The notes under the pieces are model-generated. The model worked only from the letters and a program-made list of their open reading frames with translations. It was not told the DNA's origin and made no database searches. A program made the translations under genes and the position numbers. From Colwellia psychrerythraea 34H (GTDB lineage Bacteria; Pseudomonadota; Gammaproteobacteria; Enterobacterales; Alteromonadaceae): 64,000 bases of DNA. Location of the stretch: positions 1,612,001-1,676,000 of the forward strand of contig NC_003910.7 of assembly GCF_000012325.1 (NCBI RefSeq). The letters run 5' to 3'. Shown in pieces: positions 21,047 to 30,011 of this stretch. Numbering within the stretch: the stretch's first letter is position 1; each line of letters opens with the position of its first letter.

Positions 21047-21200
21047 AAAAAAAAGCTCATTCAAAATGAATGAGCAAACTACAACATGAAACTGGGTTGA
21101 GATATAAAAACAATAATAAACAAAAACAATGATATATAGGGGAGTTAATAAGAACAGGGAGTTTTAAAGTCACTGCTTGCTAGAAACTGAGTTAATAATA
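21047..21200 (-). ncRNA. Candidate small RNA, copy A (minus strand)
   Basis: Read on the minus strand, the conserved half of the repeat ends in a typical intrinsic terminator. It has an 8-bp stem GCTCATTC/GAATGAGC (21055-21062 with 21068-21075) followed by eight U residues. The conserved block extends about 130 bases upstream of it, the size of a small RNA. The 5' end is only a guess and no convincing promoter hexamers were found. No known RNA family was recognised. Confidence 0.4.
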
Positions 21201-21305
21201 AATGCTTGCCCTGTGTTTTACTGTATAGATACCGTAACGATTTGTAATGGTAGTGATGTACAATGCATTTTGAAAACAATCTGGTTTAGCGCTTAAATTT
21301 AGGGC

Positions 21306-21460
21306 AAAAAAAAGCTCATTCAAAATGAATGAGCAAACTACAACATGAAACTGGGTTGAGATATAAAAACAATAATAAACAAAAACAATGATATATAAGG
21401 GAGTTAATAAGAACAGGGAGTTTTAAAATCACTGCTTGCTAGAAACTGAGTTAATGATAA
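21306..21460 (-). ncRNA. Candidate small RNA, copy B (minus strand)
   Basis: This is the second copy of the same structure, with an identical terminator stem at 21314-21334 followed on the minus strand by eight U residues. It differs from copy A at only a few positions over the first 135 bases, suggesting either recent duplication or selection on this part. Confidence 0.4.
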
Positions 21461-21561
21461 ATGCTCAGCCTGTATTTTACTGTATAGATAGCGTAATGAT
21501 TTGTAATAGAGTTGATGTACAATAGATTCTGAAATAATCTGGTTAAGTGGTTGTTAAAAGC

Positions 21562-21606
21562 TTGACCTATTTACAAAGAATACGCTATTTTAAACAGGTG
21601 TTTAAA
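21562..21606 (+). promoter_or_regulatory. Candidate promoter and operator of the TetR-family gene
   Basis: TTGACC (21562-21567) and CTATTT (21585-21590) are spaced by 17 bases. The inverted repeat TTTAAAC-AGGT-GTTTAAA (21589-21606) overlaps the -10 end. An AAAC-N4-GTTT core is the kind of site described for PsrA-type regulators, so autoregulation is likely. A half-site (GTTTAGTTT) lies just downstream. Confidence 0.5.
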
Positions 21607-21736
21607 CTAGTTGTTTAGTTTATACCCATAACCATTCAAATGCACTCATCACTCTGAAGTCTGCATCTTGATTGGTAAAAGGGATATATGCTAAATCATT
21701 AAATAATTAAAACAGCAAGCAGTTAGAAGTTGAAGT

Positions 21737-22384
21737 ATGAGTACCAAAAATAAAATATTAGATGCCGCCGATGTACTTTTTGCCAATAAAGGCTTTAATG
21801 GTACGTCCCTAAGAGAAATTACGAGTCAGGCTAATGTCAATTTAGCGGCAGTAAACTATCATTTTGGCTCTAAAAAAGAGTTAATTAAAGCGGTTATGTC
21901 TCGCTATATGGATGAACTATCTCCTCGATTGGAGTCTGCACTGTCACTCATTTGCCAAGCTGAGCTTAAACCAACTTTGCATGAAGTGTTTTCTGCTTTT
22001 ATAGGGCCACTTTTACACCTTAATGAATTTAAAGAAAACGGTACCAGTACCTTTTTGCAATTATTAGGGCGCGGTTATACCGACAGCCAAGGCTTTTTAC
22101 GTTGGTTTTTAACAACTCAATATCCTGATGTTTTTACTAACTTTACCAAAGCCGTTAACATTGCTTACCCTGAATTAAGTGCAGAAGAAATATTTTGGCG
22201 ATTGCATTTTACTATGGGCACTATAGTTTTTACCATGTCATCAAGTGAAGCTTTGATTGATATTGCTCAAAATGATTTCGACAATAAGTTAGATATAGCG
22301 GGTGTTATCGAGCGAGTTATTCCTTATGTTGCTGCAGGGGTTGGTGCGCCAATTACTAAAACCGAACCATTATCTCTAGTTTGA
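21737..22384 (+). CDS. TetR-family regulator, PsrA-like
   Basis: The 215-residue regulator has an N-terminal HTH (KILDAADVLFANKGFNGTSLREITSQANVNLAAVNYHFGSKKELIKAV). The VNLAAVNYHFGSKKELI stretch is typical of the PsrA branch, which in Pseudomonas and Shewanella senses long-chain fatty acids or acyl-CoA and controls beta-oxidation. The C-terminal ligand domain is also consistent with that branch. It stands alone; its target here is unknown apart from a probable own operator. Assignment to TetR is secure, to PsrA moderate. Confidence 0.85.
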   Translation: MSTKNKILDAADVLFANKGFNGTSLREITSQANVNLAAVNYHFGSKKELIKAVMSRYMDELSPRLESALSLICQAELKPTLHEVFSAFIGPLLHLNEFKENGTSTFLQLLGRGYTDSQGFLRWFLTTQYPDVFTNFTKAVNIAYPELSAEEIFWRLHFTMGTIVFTMSSSEALIDIAQNDFDNKLDIAGVIERVIPYVAAGVGAPITKTEPLSLV

Positions 22385-22423
22385 TGCTTTTATTTTAAAC
22401 AGCAAAAAATAACAATAAACTTA

Positions 22424-22452
22424 TTATCAATTCATTGTGAATGAATTGATAA
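22424..22452. repeat. Perfect 13-bp inverted repeat after the TetR gene
   Basis: TTATCAATTCATT and its complement flank a 3-base GTG loop. It lies 40 bases after the TetR stop codon. No T-run follows, so it is either a weak terminator or a protein site. It abuts the MITE-like element that starts at 22465. Confidence 0.7.
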
Positions 22453-22464
22453 GAATGGCGCATT

Positions 22465-22730
22465 ATACCAAGTCTATTAAGTTATTTCCCGCTCAGCGAG
22501 AATTAAAAGGCTTAGAAGCAAGGCGTTGATAGAAGAGAATGGTTATTCCCTTATCAAAATCAATAACACAGTATATAAGCCTTTTAAACTCGCCCATCGG
22601 GAGCTTATTAGAAAACTGATAACATCACGAAATTGGTGAAGTATAGAATAACTATATTTAATCAATTTCACTTGTTCTAAGCTCGCTAATAATAGCTCTG
22701 AGTTGGGAATAAATTTAATAGAATTGGTAT
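22465..22730. mobile_element. MITE-like element with imperfect terminal inverted repeats
   Basis: The left end begins ATACCAAGTCTATTAAGTTA; the right end, read on the other strand, begins ATACCAATTCTATTAAATTT. Similarity of the two ends continues inward for roughly 50-60 bases (TTCCC-CTCA, then CTTAGAA-CAAG). The 266-bp interior has no credible coding capacity. It fills most of the 620-base gap between the TetR and helicase genes. A clear target-site duplication could not be defined. Confidence 0.6.
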
Positions 22731-23004
22731 TACTTACCTTATTCATTCGCACTTAGTGCGATAACTTAGATTAAGTAGTCGCTCTATTTTGATAAAGCCA
22801 ATGCAGTAAATAATCCCTTAAATAGATTGAGGTATGTTTTTGCCATAATTCATACTTATCCACCCAGAAAATTACTCCTCTTAGCAAATATCTAAACTAA
22901 TTTTTTTCAAGACTAGTTCTGCTTTTAACTACAATTTGTATTATAATCCGCGCCAATTATGCTATTTCAGTATTTTACAAGTTTATTTAGGGTTCAGGTG
23001 ACAT

Positions 23005-24372
23005 ATGAGTGTTGATTCAATTGGCTTATCAGCGGATTTATTAAAAGCGGTTAAGGCGTGTGGTTATAAGAATTTAACCCCTATTCAACAAGAAGCAATT
23101 CCAGTTATTCGCCAAGGCGTTGACCTTTTAGCAAGCGCACAAACAGGTACAGGTAAAACAGCTGCTTTTAGCTTACCTATTTTAGATGCAATTGCTAAAG
23201 CCAATCATGCCGCCAAGAGTTCGACTACTTCTACAGATGAAAACTCTGCAGAAGAAAAAAGTGCATCAGGACAAGCAATTCGAGCGTTAATATTGACGCC
23301 TACTCGTGAACTTGCCAATCAAGTAGCTGATAACATCAAACAGTTTAGCCAATACCTACCGATAAAAAGTGGTGTGGTTTATGGTGGCGGTAAAATGGCA
23401 TCACAAACAAAGATGCTAAAACAAGGCCTTGATGTGTTAGTAGCAACACCGGGTCGTTTATTAGAGCACTTAGCTCTACGCAATGTTGATTTATCACAAG
23501 TGAAATTTCTTGTACTTGATGAAGCTGATCGCATGTTAGACATGGGATTTTTAACGGATATTGAAAAATTATTGCTAGCTGTTAAACATAAGCATCAAAC
23601 GTTGATGTTTTCTGCAACTTTTTCAGACCGCGTAAAGTCGTTAGCAAATCAGTTATTGAAATCACCAAAAACAATCAGTGTTTCTAAAGAAAACACGACT
23701 TCGGGTAAAATAAAGCAAGCCGTTTATTGGGTTACCGAAGAACGTAAGCGAGAATTACTTTCAGAGCTTATTGGTGTTAATAATTGGCAGCAAGTACTGG
23801 TGTTTGCCGGAACAAAAGAAAGTGCAAATACGTTAGCAAAAGAATTAAAGCTTGACGGAATAAAAGCGGCGTTATGTCACGGCGATAAAACTCAAGGCGC
23901 AAGAAATAAAGCATTAGAGCAGTTTAGTGAAGGTAAAGTGCGCGTATTAGTTGCAACAGACGTTGCAGCTCGAGGACTCGATATACCCGATCTTGCTTTT
24001 GTCGTTAATTTTCACTTACCATTTTTACCTGAAGATTATGTCCACCGTGTTGGTCGTACGGGTAGAGCGGGTAAATCAGGTACGGCAATTTCTTTAGTAA
24101 GCCCTAAAGATGAGCGCTTTTTAGAAAACATAGAGCAATTAATTGAACGTAAGTTTGAACGTATTGTAGCTCCTGGTTATGAGTTTAACCGCCTAGAAGC
24201 TAGTGAATACCAAGAAGCAACGGTAAAGCGCGACAGTAAAAACAGGTATCGTGCAGCCCAAGAAAAGAATCAAAATTTAGCGAAAAAAGATGTGAAAATT
24301 AAAAGTTTAAGTAAAAATAAAACGGCAAGAACGAACAGTAAATACAATAATAAAATTCAGAAAAAACGTTAA
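23005..24372 (+). CDS. DEAD-box ATP-dependent RNA helicase (RhlE-type)
   Basis: The 455-residue helicase shows all motifs in order: Q motif (LTPIQQEAIP), Walker A AQTGTGKT, PTRELANQ, TPGR, DEAD, SAT, and the C-terminal ATDVAARGLDIP and HRVGRTGR. A charged Lys/Arg/Asn-rich tail follows. A serine/glutamate-rich insertion (KSSTTSTDENSAEEKSASG) sits between Walker A and motif Ia. RhlE-type helicases act in ribosome assembly and RNA decay, often important at low temperature. The next gene starts four bases after the stop. Confidence 0.94.
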   Translation: MSVDSIGLSADLLKAVKACGYKNLTPIQQEAIPVIRQGVDLLASAQTGTGKTAAFSLPILDAIAKANHAAKSSTTSTDENSAEEKSASGQAIRALILTPTRELANQVADNIKQFSQYLPIKSGVVYGGGKMASQTKMLKQGLDVLVATPGRLLEHLALRNVDLSQVKFLVLDEADRMLDMGFLTDIEKLLLAVKHKHQTLMFSATFSDRVKSLANQLLKSPKTISVSKENTTSGKIKQAVYWVTEERKRELLSELIGVNNWQQVLVFAGTKESANTLAKELKLDGIKAALCHGDKTQGARNKALEQFSEGKVRVLVATDVAARGLDIPDLAFVVNFHLPFLPEDYVHRVGRTGRAGKSGTAISLVSPKDERFLENIEQLIERKFERIVAPGYEFNRLEASEYQEATVKRDSKNRYRAAQEKNQNLAKKDVKIKSLSKNKTARTNSKYNNKIQKKR

Positions 24373-24375
24373 AGT

Positions 24376-25122
24376 TTGTCTGAAAAACTCGGTAATAATA
24401 AGTTAACAAAACCAGTGATAGCACCTATAGTTATAACAGAAACGCCTTTTGATAAAAGGCATTGTTGCTGGTTTTGTGGTGAGCCTAGCCATGTTGTTTT
24501 TATTTTCCCTTCTTATAGTTCCGCCTTTGCTTATGAGAGTGATAAATACTTATCACTCTCTAGTTCCCATCCATTAATCTCTCTTCCTAGTTGCCGAGAG
24601 TGTCAACAATTTGCGAATAAAGCCAAAGAAAATACAATTTTGGCAGTCAAAGGTTATGTAAAGCAAAAGCTATTAAAGCGCTATGCTAAAGATCTTGCTA
24701 TCGGTGTTAATTGGACAGAGCAAGAGTTGGCAACAAGTGGGTTTGAGCAAGGAAATTTTGCTGGTTTTGCCCGAAGTGCCTGGTTTATGTATGAAGTAGC
24801 AAAGGCGAGGGTAAGTTATTTAGGTTGGCCGTTGGTGGCTAATGGTATTGAACTTGAGGAGGTTGATCTTGAGGATTTACAAGTCGAAACCTTTAACTTT
24901 GATGGTGTTTTGTACCCCTCTTTATCTGATGCTATTGCGCATTATGCAAAAATATTTTTACTAGATGAACACTATGTTACCGCGGTTTTACAACACTTGG
25001 GCAATAGTGGTATTGATGAGAAATCATTTGCCCAAGCGGTCCGTTTTTGTCGGTTATTAGTTAATGCTAGCGCAAACGACCGTAAAATCGCTTTTAAGGC
25101 GCTAGTCGCTAAAAGTAAGTGA
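24376..25122 (+). CDS. Uncharacterised protein with cysteine pairs, downstream of the helicase
   Basis: This open frame of about 248 residues has a TTG as its first possible start (24376), just after the helicase stop. No ATG occurs near the N-terminus, so the start is uncertain. An N-terminal CCWFCGEPSH and a later CREC form a probable zinc-binding module. The remainder is mixed helical with no motif I recognise. Spacing suggests cotranscription with the helicase, so an RNA-related role is possible but unsupported. Confidence 0.72.
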   Translation: MSEKLGNNKLTKPVIAPIVITETPFDKRHCCWFCGEPSHVVFIFPSYSSAFAYESDKYLSLSSSHPLISLPSCRECQQFANKAKENTILAVKGYVKQKLLKRYAKDLAIGVNWTEQELATSGFEQGNFAGFARSAWFMYEVAKARVSYLGWPLVANGIELEEVDLEDLQVETFNFDGVLYPSLSDAIAHYAKIFLLDEHYVTAVLQHLGNSGIDEKSFAQAVRFCRLLVNASANDRKIAFKALVAKSK

Positions 25123-25154
25123 TTACTTCTCTATTACTTCTCTATTACTTATCT
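25122..25154. repeat. Three tandem 11-bp repeats
   Basis: ATTACTTCTCT occurs twice and ATTACTTATCT once, directly after the stop codon of the preceding gene and before the convergent GGDEF gene. Confidence 0.85.
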
Positions 25155-25176
25155 ATTAGTAGTTAGCTGTAGAAGC

Positions 25177-26094
25177 TTAGACAACACTTAAGTGCGAAGA
25201 TACTTGCATCTTACGACGGTAAAGTATTTCGTCTGCACGCTCAAAAAAGCTGAGTTCATTATCGGCTCTGTTCATAAACGTTGAACCTATACTGCAACCT
25301 AGTTGGTATTTATTTAATTGTACATTACTAGCTAAAGCTAGGTTTATTCGGTTTTCAATGATAGCTAAAGCGGTATCATTAGCATTTTCGACGATTATAG
25401 CAAATTCATCACCACCAAATCTAAATAAGCTATCTGAGTCACGAGTACATAAGCGTAGTACATTGGCAAACTCTTGTAAGACGGTATCTCCAGCAATGTG
25501 GCCATGAGTATCATTTATAGCCTTAAATTTATTTAAGTCACCTAAGACTAAACCAACCAAGCTATGATGTCGGTTAGCGTTATGCATTGAACGTTTTAAT
25601 TGTTCGTCAAAATATCGGCGATTACCTAATCCAGTTAAACCGTCCTGCATAGCAAGTTGCATTGCTGTATGATACGCAATGGCATTTTTAATCGGGTGTA
25701 ACAGGCATAGGTGAAGTTGTTCTAACACTTTAAAGTTAGTTAAGCTGATAGGGCTATTGATACCATAGCTGAGTGTACCAATAAAATTATCTTCAATCTT
25801 TAATTCAAAACATTGTTCTTTTTTAGCTTTTCTGCTGCCAAAAAGTACAGTATTCAAATTCTGACTTTTAAAGTACAGCCCAGAAAAATCAACATATCTG
25901 GTAGCTTCTACCGCAAAAATACTTAATAGTTCATCAATATCAAGTGTAGTTTGTAGCTGCGTCATCAGCGCTAGGATCTGACGTTTATCAAAAATAGTAT
26001 TAGTAAAAGTTTCAGCAACAAGTGCATCAGTGCTTAATGTACTATAGGTATTAAAGGGAGAAAACCTATTATCAAGTACGTTTAGTGTTTGCAT
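25177..26094 (-). CDS. Diguanylate cyclase (GGDEF domain)
   Basis: The 305-residue soluble protein has an N-terminal part of about 140 residues resembling a sensory GAF-like domain and a C-terminal GGDEF domain. The active-site GGDEF is intact at residues 227-231. The inhibitory RxxD site (RDSD, 218-221) lies five residues before it, so feedback inhibition by c-di-GMP is expected. The DGLTGLGNRRYFDEQL start of the domain is standard. No membrane segment is seen. It is convergent with the preceding gene and divergent from the antiporter gene. Confidence 0.9.
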   Translation of the reverse strand: MQTLNVLDNRFSPFNTYSTLSTDALVAETFTNTIFDKRQILALMTQLQTTLDIDELLSIFAVEATRYVDFSGLYFKSQNLNTVLFGSRKAKKEQCFELKIEDNFIGTLSYGINSPISLTNFKVLEQLHLCLLHPIKNAIAYHTAMQLAMQDGLTGLGNRRYFDEQLKRSMHNANRHHSLVGLVLGDLNKFKAINDTHGHIAGDTVLQEFANVLRLCTRDSDSLFRFGGDEFAIIVENANDTALAIIENRINLALASNVQLNKYQLGCSIGSTFMNRADNELSFFERADEILYRRKMQVSSHLSVV

Positions 26095-26455
26095 ACAACA
26101 ACCTCATTAACTTTATCTTATAACGTCAATTGATAAATATGATCGCTCTAAGAGCATATTTTGACGCTATTTTTTAACTATTAAGATAAAAGCAATAAAC
26201 GTACCACTTAGTTATAATTTGTTTGTTTTCAGGTTAATGTTACTAATTTTCAATGAAATATATTCATTGAGTGCAATGTGATTTATTTTTGTTGTTAATA
26301 TACTTTAAGGCTAGGTAAACTATGAATAGATTATCAGTTTTTCTCTTGAGTCATAATGTTGGCGGCAATATTTTGCCGCTTGGCAAATAAGCCTAAATCT
26401 TAGTTCTGTTATTGACCACCTCTAAAAATTATCAAAGCAAACGAAAGGAAGTTAT
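26095..26455. other. Intergenic region before the antiporter gene
   Basis: This AT-rich 361-base gap lies between divergent genes. It holds a possible 22-codon leader-like ORF (ATG at 26322, MNRLSVFLLSHNVGGNILPLGK) and, inside it, a 7-bp hairpin GCGGCAA/TTGCCGC at 26362-26379. Neither is well supported, and no clear terminator is present. Confidence 0.4.
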
Positions 26456-28423
26456 GTGAGCGGTTATTTTGAAATACTTGCGATTTTAACCTGTGCTGTA
26501 TTTGTGGTATGGCTATTTCGTCGACTAAATTTACCGGCGATTTTAGCTTACTTAGTTGCAGGCATGCTTGTTGGTCAACACGGTTTAAATCTAGTTCAGG
26601 ACCAAGTTGATTATGATCACTTTGCCGAGTTGGGTATTGTATTTTTACTCTTTACTTTAGGGCTAGAATTCTCATTACCACGATTAATGGCGATGCGCCA
26701 TTTAGTGGTCTCTGTTGGTAGCTTACAAGTCGGTATTTCACTACTTGTCTTTATAATTGCGGGACTGTTTTTTGGTTTAAGTTTTTCTGAAGCTTTTGTT
26801 GTTGGTAGTATACTCGCACTCTCTTCTACCGCTATTGTTATCAGGCAACTGAGTGAAACGGGTGCCATGAAACGAAAATCAGGGCAGTTATCGGTCGCTA
26901 TTTTACTGTTTCAAGATGTCGCTGTTGTGCCGTTATTAATCATTATTCCTATGTTGGCTATGGATAGCCAGAGTTCTATGGTCTGGGCGTTAATGCTAGC
27001 TATGGTGAAAGGGGTTGTGGTTGTCGCATTATTATTATTAATTGGTAAGTGGTTGCTCCCAAAAGTATTTAACATTATTGCGCAAGTACGAACTGATGAA
27101 CTCTTTGTATTAACCACATTATTAGTGACTTTATTAGCCGCAGCTTTCACCCAATGGTTCGGTTTATCAATGGCATTAGGTGCTTTTCTTGCTGGTATGA
27201 TGTTAAGTGAGAGTGAGTATAAGCATCAACTTGAAGCCGATATTCGGCCTTATCGAGATATTTTACTCGGCTTATTTTTTATCACTGTTGGTATGAAACT
27301 CGACGTGAGTTTATTAATATCATCACCATTTAGTTTATTAGGCTTGATGCTCTGTTTTATGCTAGTCAAAATTATGGTAATCAAAATCCTTGCGGTTAAA
27401 GCGGGAGAATCAAGTAAAGATGCTTGGGCATCGGGTTTAATGCTGGCGCAAATGGGGGAGTTTGGTTTTGTACTAATAGCGTTAGCAAACCAAAGTCAAA
27501 TATTGCCACTAGATGTTGCTTCAATGCTGCTTGGCGCAGGTGTTATCAGTATGGCGATTACTCCTTTTATGATCAACAACGCCAGATCTTGGGCACTATT
27601 TTTGAGTCAAGAAAAATCACCAGAATCGCTTGATTTATCACAATTACCTGAAAATAAAGTTTTAGAGAATCATGTTGTCATCTGCGGTTTTGGCCGAGTA
27701 GGGCAGACAGTCAGTCGATTTTTAAAACAAGACGAAATTGATTTTGTTGCCATTGATGTTGATCCACTTCGCACTCAAAAAGCGAGAGAAGCAGGTGAGA
27801 AAGTACTCTTTGGTTCATCTAGGCAAACTGAAGTTCTTAATGCGGCTCACTTATCTGAAGCTAAGTTAGTTGTCATTGCTTTTGGTGATGATAAGCAATC
27901 ACTTGAGGTGATTCAAAAAGTTAGAAGTATGAATGAAAAAGTCCCTATTCTGGTAAGAACTCGTAATGATGACCAACTTGATGCTTTACAAGCTGCGGGC
28001 GCTAATGAGGTTGTACCTGAAAGCTTAGAGGGTAGTTTAATGTTAGTTTCGCAAGTGCTATCGCTTACGGGCGTGCCATTTTCTCGCATTATGCGCCGTG
28101 TGCAAAGAGAGCGTAAAAACCACTATAACCATTTACACGGCTTCTTTCAGGGAGAGCACACTGATATGAGCCCACAAGCTATAGATAGAATTGAATTTGC
28201 TCACGCTATTTTAATAAATGATAATTCTTTTAGTTGTGGTAAAAGCATTGAATCATTAAATCTCGGTAAAATGCGAGTGAACGTTGTTGCTTTACGCCGA
28301 GGTGATATTGAATGTGAATCACCTGGGAAAGACACTGTCTTACAAGCACAAGATACATTGATTATTCGCGGAAAGCCTAGGGGAGTTGAAAAAGCAGATC
28401 ATTATGTACAAGAGGGTAAGTAG
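26456..28423 (+). CDS. CPA2-type monovalent cation:proton antiporter with RCK domains (KefB/KefC-like)
   Basis: The 655-residue protein starts with GTG behind an AAAGGAAG ribosome-binding site. Residues 1 to about 385 form some 12 membrane helices of the Na+/H+ exchanger superfamily, with the typical LVAGMLVGQHGLN and FLLFTLGLEFSLPRL. An RCK/TrkA-N NAD-binding domain follows at about 405 (HVVICGFGRVGQTVSRFL, the GxGxxG motif), and a TrkA-C domain lies at about 560-650. Such proteins exchange K+ or Na+ for protons under nucleotide or glutathione control. Exact ion specificity cannot be read from sequence. Confidence 0.92.
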   Translation: MSGYFEILAILTCAVFVVWLFRRLNLPAILAYLVAGMLVGQHGLNLVQDQVDYDHFAELGIVFLLFTLGLEFSLPRLMAMRHLVVSVGSLQVGISLLVFIIAGLFFGLSFSEAFVVGSILALSSTAIVIRQLSETGAMKRKSGQLSVAILLFQDVAVVPLLIIIPMLAMDSQSSMVWALMLAMVKGVVVVALLLLIGKWLLPKVFNIIAQVRTDELFVLTTLLVTLLAAAFTQWFGLSMALGAFLAGMMLSESEYKHQLEADIRPYRDILLGLFFITVGMKLDVSLLISSPFSLLGLMLCFMLVKIMVIKILAVKAGESSKDAWASGLMLAQMGEFGFVLIALANQSQILPLDVASMLLGAGVISMAITPFMINNARSWALFLSQEKSPESLDLSQLPENKVLENHVVICGFGRVGQTVSRFLKQDEIDFVAIDVDPLRTQKAREAGEKVLFGSSRQTEVLNAAHLSEAKLVVIAFGDDKQSLEVIQKVRSMNEKVPILVRTRNDDQLDALQAAGANEVVPESLEGSLMLVSQVLSLTGVPFSRIMRRVQRERKNHYNHLHGFFQGEHTDMSPQAIDRIEFAHAILINDNSFSCGKSIESLNLGKMRVNVVALRRGDIECESPGKDTVLQAQDTLIIRGKPRGVEKADHYVQEGK

Positions 28424-28614
28424 TTTATTAATAGAATAACTAGGACTTTCCTTTGCAAAGACACTATATTCTGAATAAGAGCGCTATCTTTTAATAAGTG
28501 AGAGTTGCTCTTAAAATGGTTAGCTCTAAAGTGAGTTGTTTAAAAAAGATAAGCCCTAAGGTGATGCTCTTAGGCTAATAGTTAAACCTCCACTCCACAA
28601 TCTATCAAGGATGG

Positions 28615-29766
28615 TCATATATCAAGAAAACTTCTAATGGCCTGTTCTTGCTCCATGGCATCAGCAAAACCTAACCTTATTAATTCACCACAAAAATTTT
28701 TCTCAAATAATAAATAACTGATAATACTCGACTCAGAATCATTTCCTATGCCTGCGCTACGCAATAACAAGCGAATAGATAAAGGTAGGTCATAATAATA
28801 CTGAGCAGCAATCTCATTAAAATCATGACTAGGATTAATAACAAAACTATCTATGTGCTGTAATCCTTCGTTTTCTTTTCTATTTTGAGCTGAAATCAAT
28901 TTAAGCGTTTCGTTTATTCGTGCCATGCGTTCAAGATCGCTATGCATGGTATCTGAAAAAATGGAATCGAGTAGATGACCCGCAATAGTTGCCGAGCTTG
29001 GCGGATGTGGTGTGTTTTCTCTTGTATGCATAGGCTCCTTTGGCTGATCTACTCCAATCACAAATATTTTTTTTGCGCCTAAATGTATCGCTGGACTCAA
29101 TGGAGAAAGTTGATGTACTGAACCATCTCCAAAGTGTTGGTTCTTAATTTTAACCGAAGGAAAAACCATTGGAATTGCAGCTGAAGCCATTAAGTGTTCT
29201 GTATTTAACTGGCATAATTCTCCACGTCTTTTAACGCGAGACCAAGGTAGTGCTAAACCATCGGATTGATAAAAGCTAATAGAGTCACCATTGCTATAAC
29301 TTGATGCTGTAATTGATACGGCTGATAAGTATCCGCGCGCTATATTATTATCAATGCGATTAAAGTCGAGGATTTGGTTAAGTAATGCTCTAAGAGGGGC
29401 GTTGTTAAGTAAACTACGAGGATTTTTATTCGCATAATCAGCTTGGAAACTAGCGAGCATACCTTGGCTTATATGACTAAATACGTTGATCGGACTACTA
29501 TGGTAGATACTTGATATATTGAAGTTTTTCCAGGCCCATTCCAGTTTCTTTACCCCTAATTGAAAACAGGATGCATAACAAGCTAATGAGGTGGTATTGA
29601 TAGCTCCAGCAGAAGTACCTGAAAGGATTGAAAAGGGGATACCATGGTTTCTAGGGATGAACTTTGAAATGGCGGACAAAACACCAACTTGATAGGCTGC
29701 ACGGGCACCACCACCAGTTAGCACCAGAGCGTTTTTATTATTCAGATAGTTTCTTTTTAGTGTCAT
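28615..29766 (-). CDS. Patatin-like phospholipase
   Basis: The 383-residue protein has the oxyanion motif TGGGARAAYQVGVL at about residue 17. The nucleophile elbow is SGTSAGAIN with Ser52, and the catalytic Asp214 lies in FGDGSVHQLSPLSPAI. This Ser-Asp dyad is the patatin pattern. A C-terminal region of about 150 residues follows, as in bacterial long patatins. No signal peptide is visible, so it is probably cytoplasmic or secreted by a specialised route. It is convergent with the antiporter gene and monocistronic. Confidence 0.9.
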   Translation of the reverse strand: MTLKRNYLNNKNALVLTGGGARAAYQVGVLSAISKFIPRNHGIPFSILSGTSAGAINTTSLACYASCFQLGVKKLEWAWKNFNISSIYHSSPINVFSHISQGMLASFQADYANKNPRSLLNNAPLRALLNQILDFNRIDNNIARGYLSAVSITASSYSNGDSISFYQSDGLALPWSRVKRRGELCQLNTEHLMASAAIPMVFPSVKIKNQHFGDGSVHQLSPLSPAIHLGAKKIFVIGVDQPKEPMHTRENTPHPPSSATIAGHLLDSIFSDTMHSDLERMARINETLKLISAQNRKENEGLQHIDSFVINPSHDFNEIAAQYYYDLPLSIRLLLRSAGIGNDSESSIISYLLFEKNFCGELIRLGFADAMEQEQAIRSFLDI

Positions 29767-29897
29767 AGAGAATGATTTTTTTATTTTTAAACCGTCAGAA
29801 TTGTATCTATTTATTACTCGACTTCAATGACTTAAGTGTATGTGCTTTTGATTTACTTCGCTAGCTACTTAACTCATTAATTACTTTATTTAGGACA

Positions 29898-29926
29898 AAA
29901 AAAAACCAGCAAAGCTGGATTTTTTA
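29898..29926 (-). terminator. Short hairpin terminator downstream of the DUF3718 gene
   Basis: CCAGC-AAA-GCTGG (29906-29918) is flanked by a long A-run on the left and T residues on the right. It is a U-tailed terminator in either direction and lies downstream of the minus-strand gene ending at 30012. Confidence 0.75.
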
Positions 29927-30011
29927 AAATGACATAGAATTATTAAATAGTATAGCTTTTACTCATCCGTTTTTATTGCTAAAAGGTATTAACATCTACT
30001 TTAAATAATTT

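Larger units (their letters stand above)
21027..21545. repeat. Tandem duplication of a 259-bp non-coding unit
   Basis: Two copies are in direct orientation, from about 21027 to 21285 and 21286 to 21545. The first 135 bases or so of each copy are nearly identical; the remainder is more diverged, but short blocks such as TTTACTGTATAGATA are kept. No open reading frame of note is present on either strand. This accounts for most of the 807-base gap between the M2 peptidase and the TetR gene. Confidence 0.93.

Noticed and set aside
22543..22752. 69-codon minus-strand frame in the 22.5 kb gap
   Set aside because: It lies within the MITE-like element and spans its terminal repeat; composition does not look coding.
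26322..26390. 22-codon ORF (MNRLSVFLLSHNVGGNILPLGK) upstream of the antiporter gene, possibly a leader peptide
   Set aside because: Weak ribosome-binding site, no run of regulatory codons, no terminator/antiterminator pair; likely chance.
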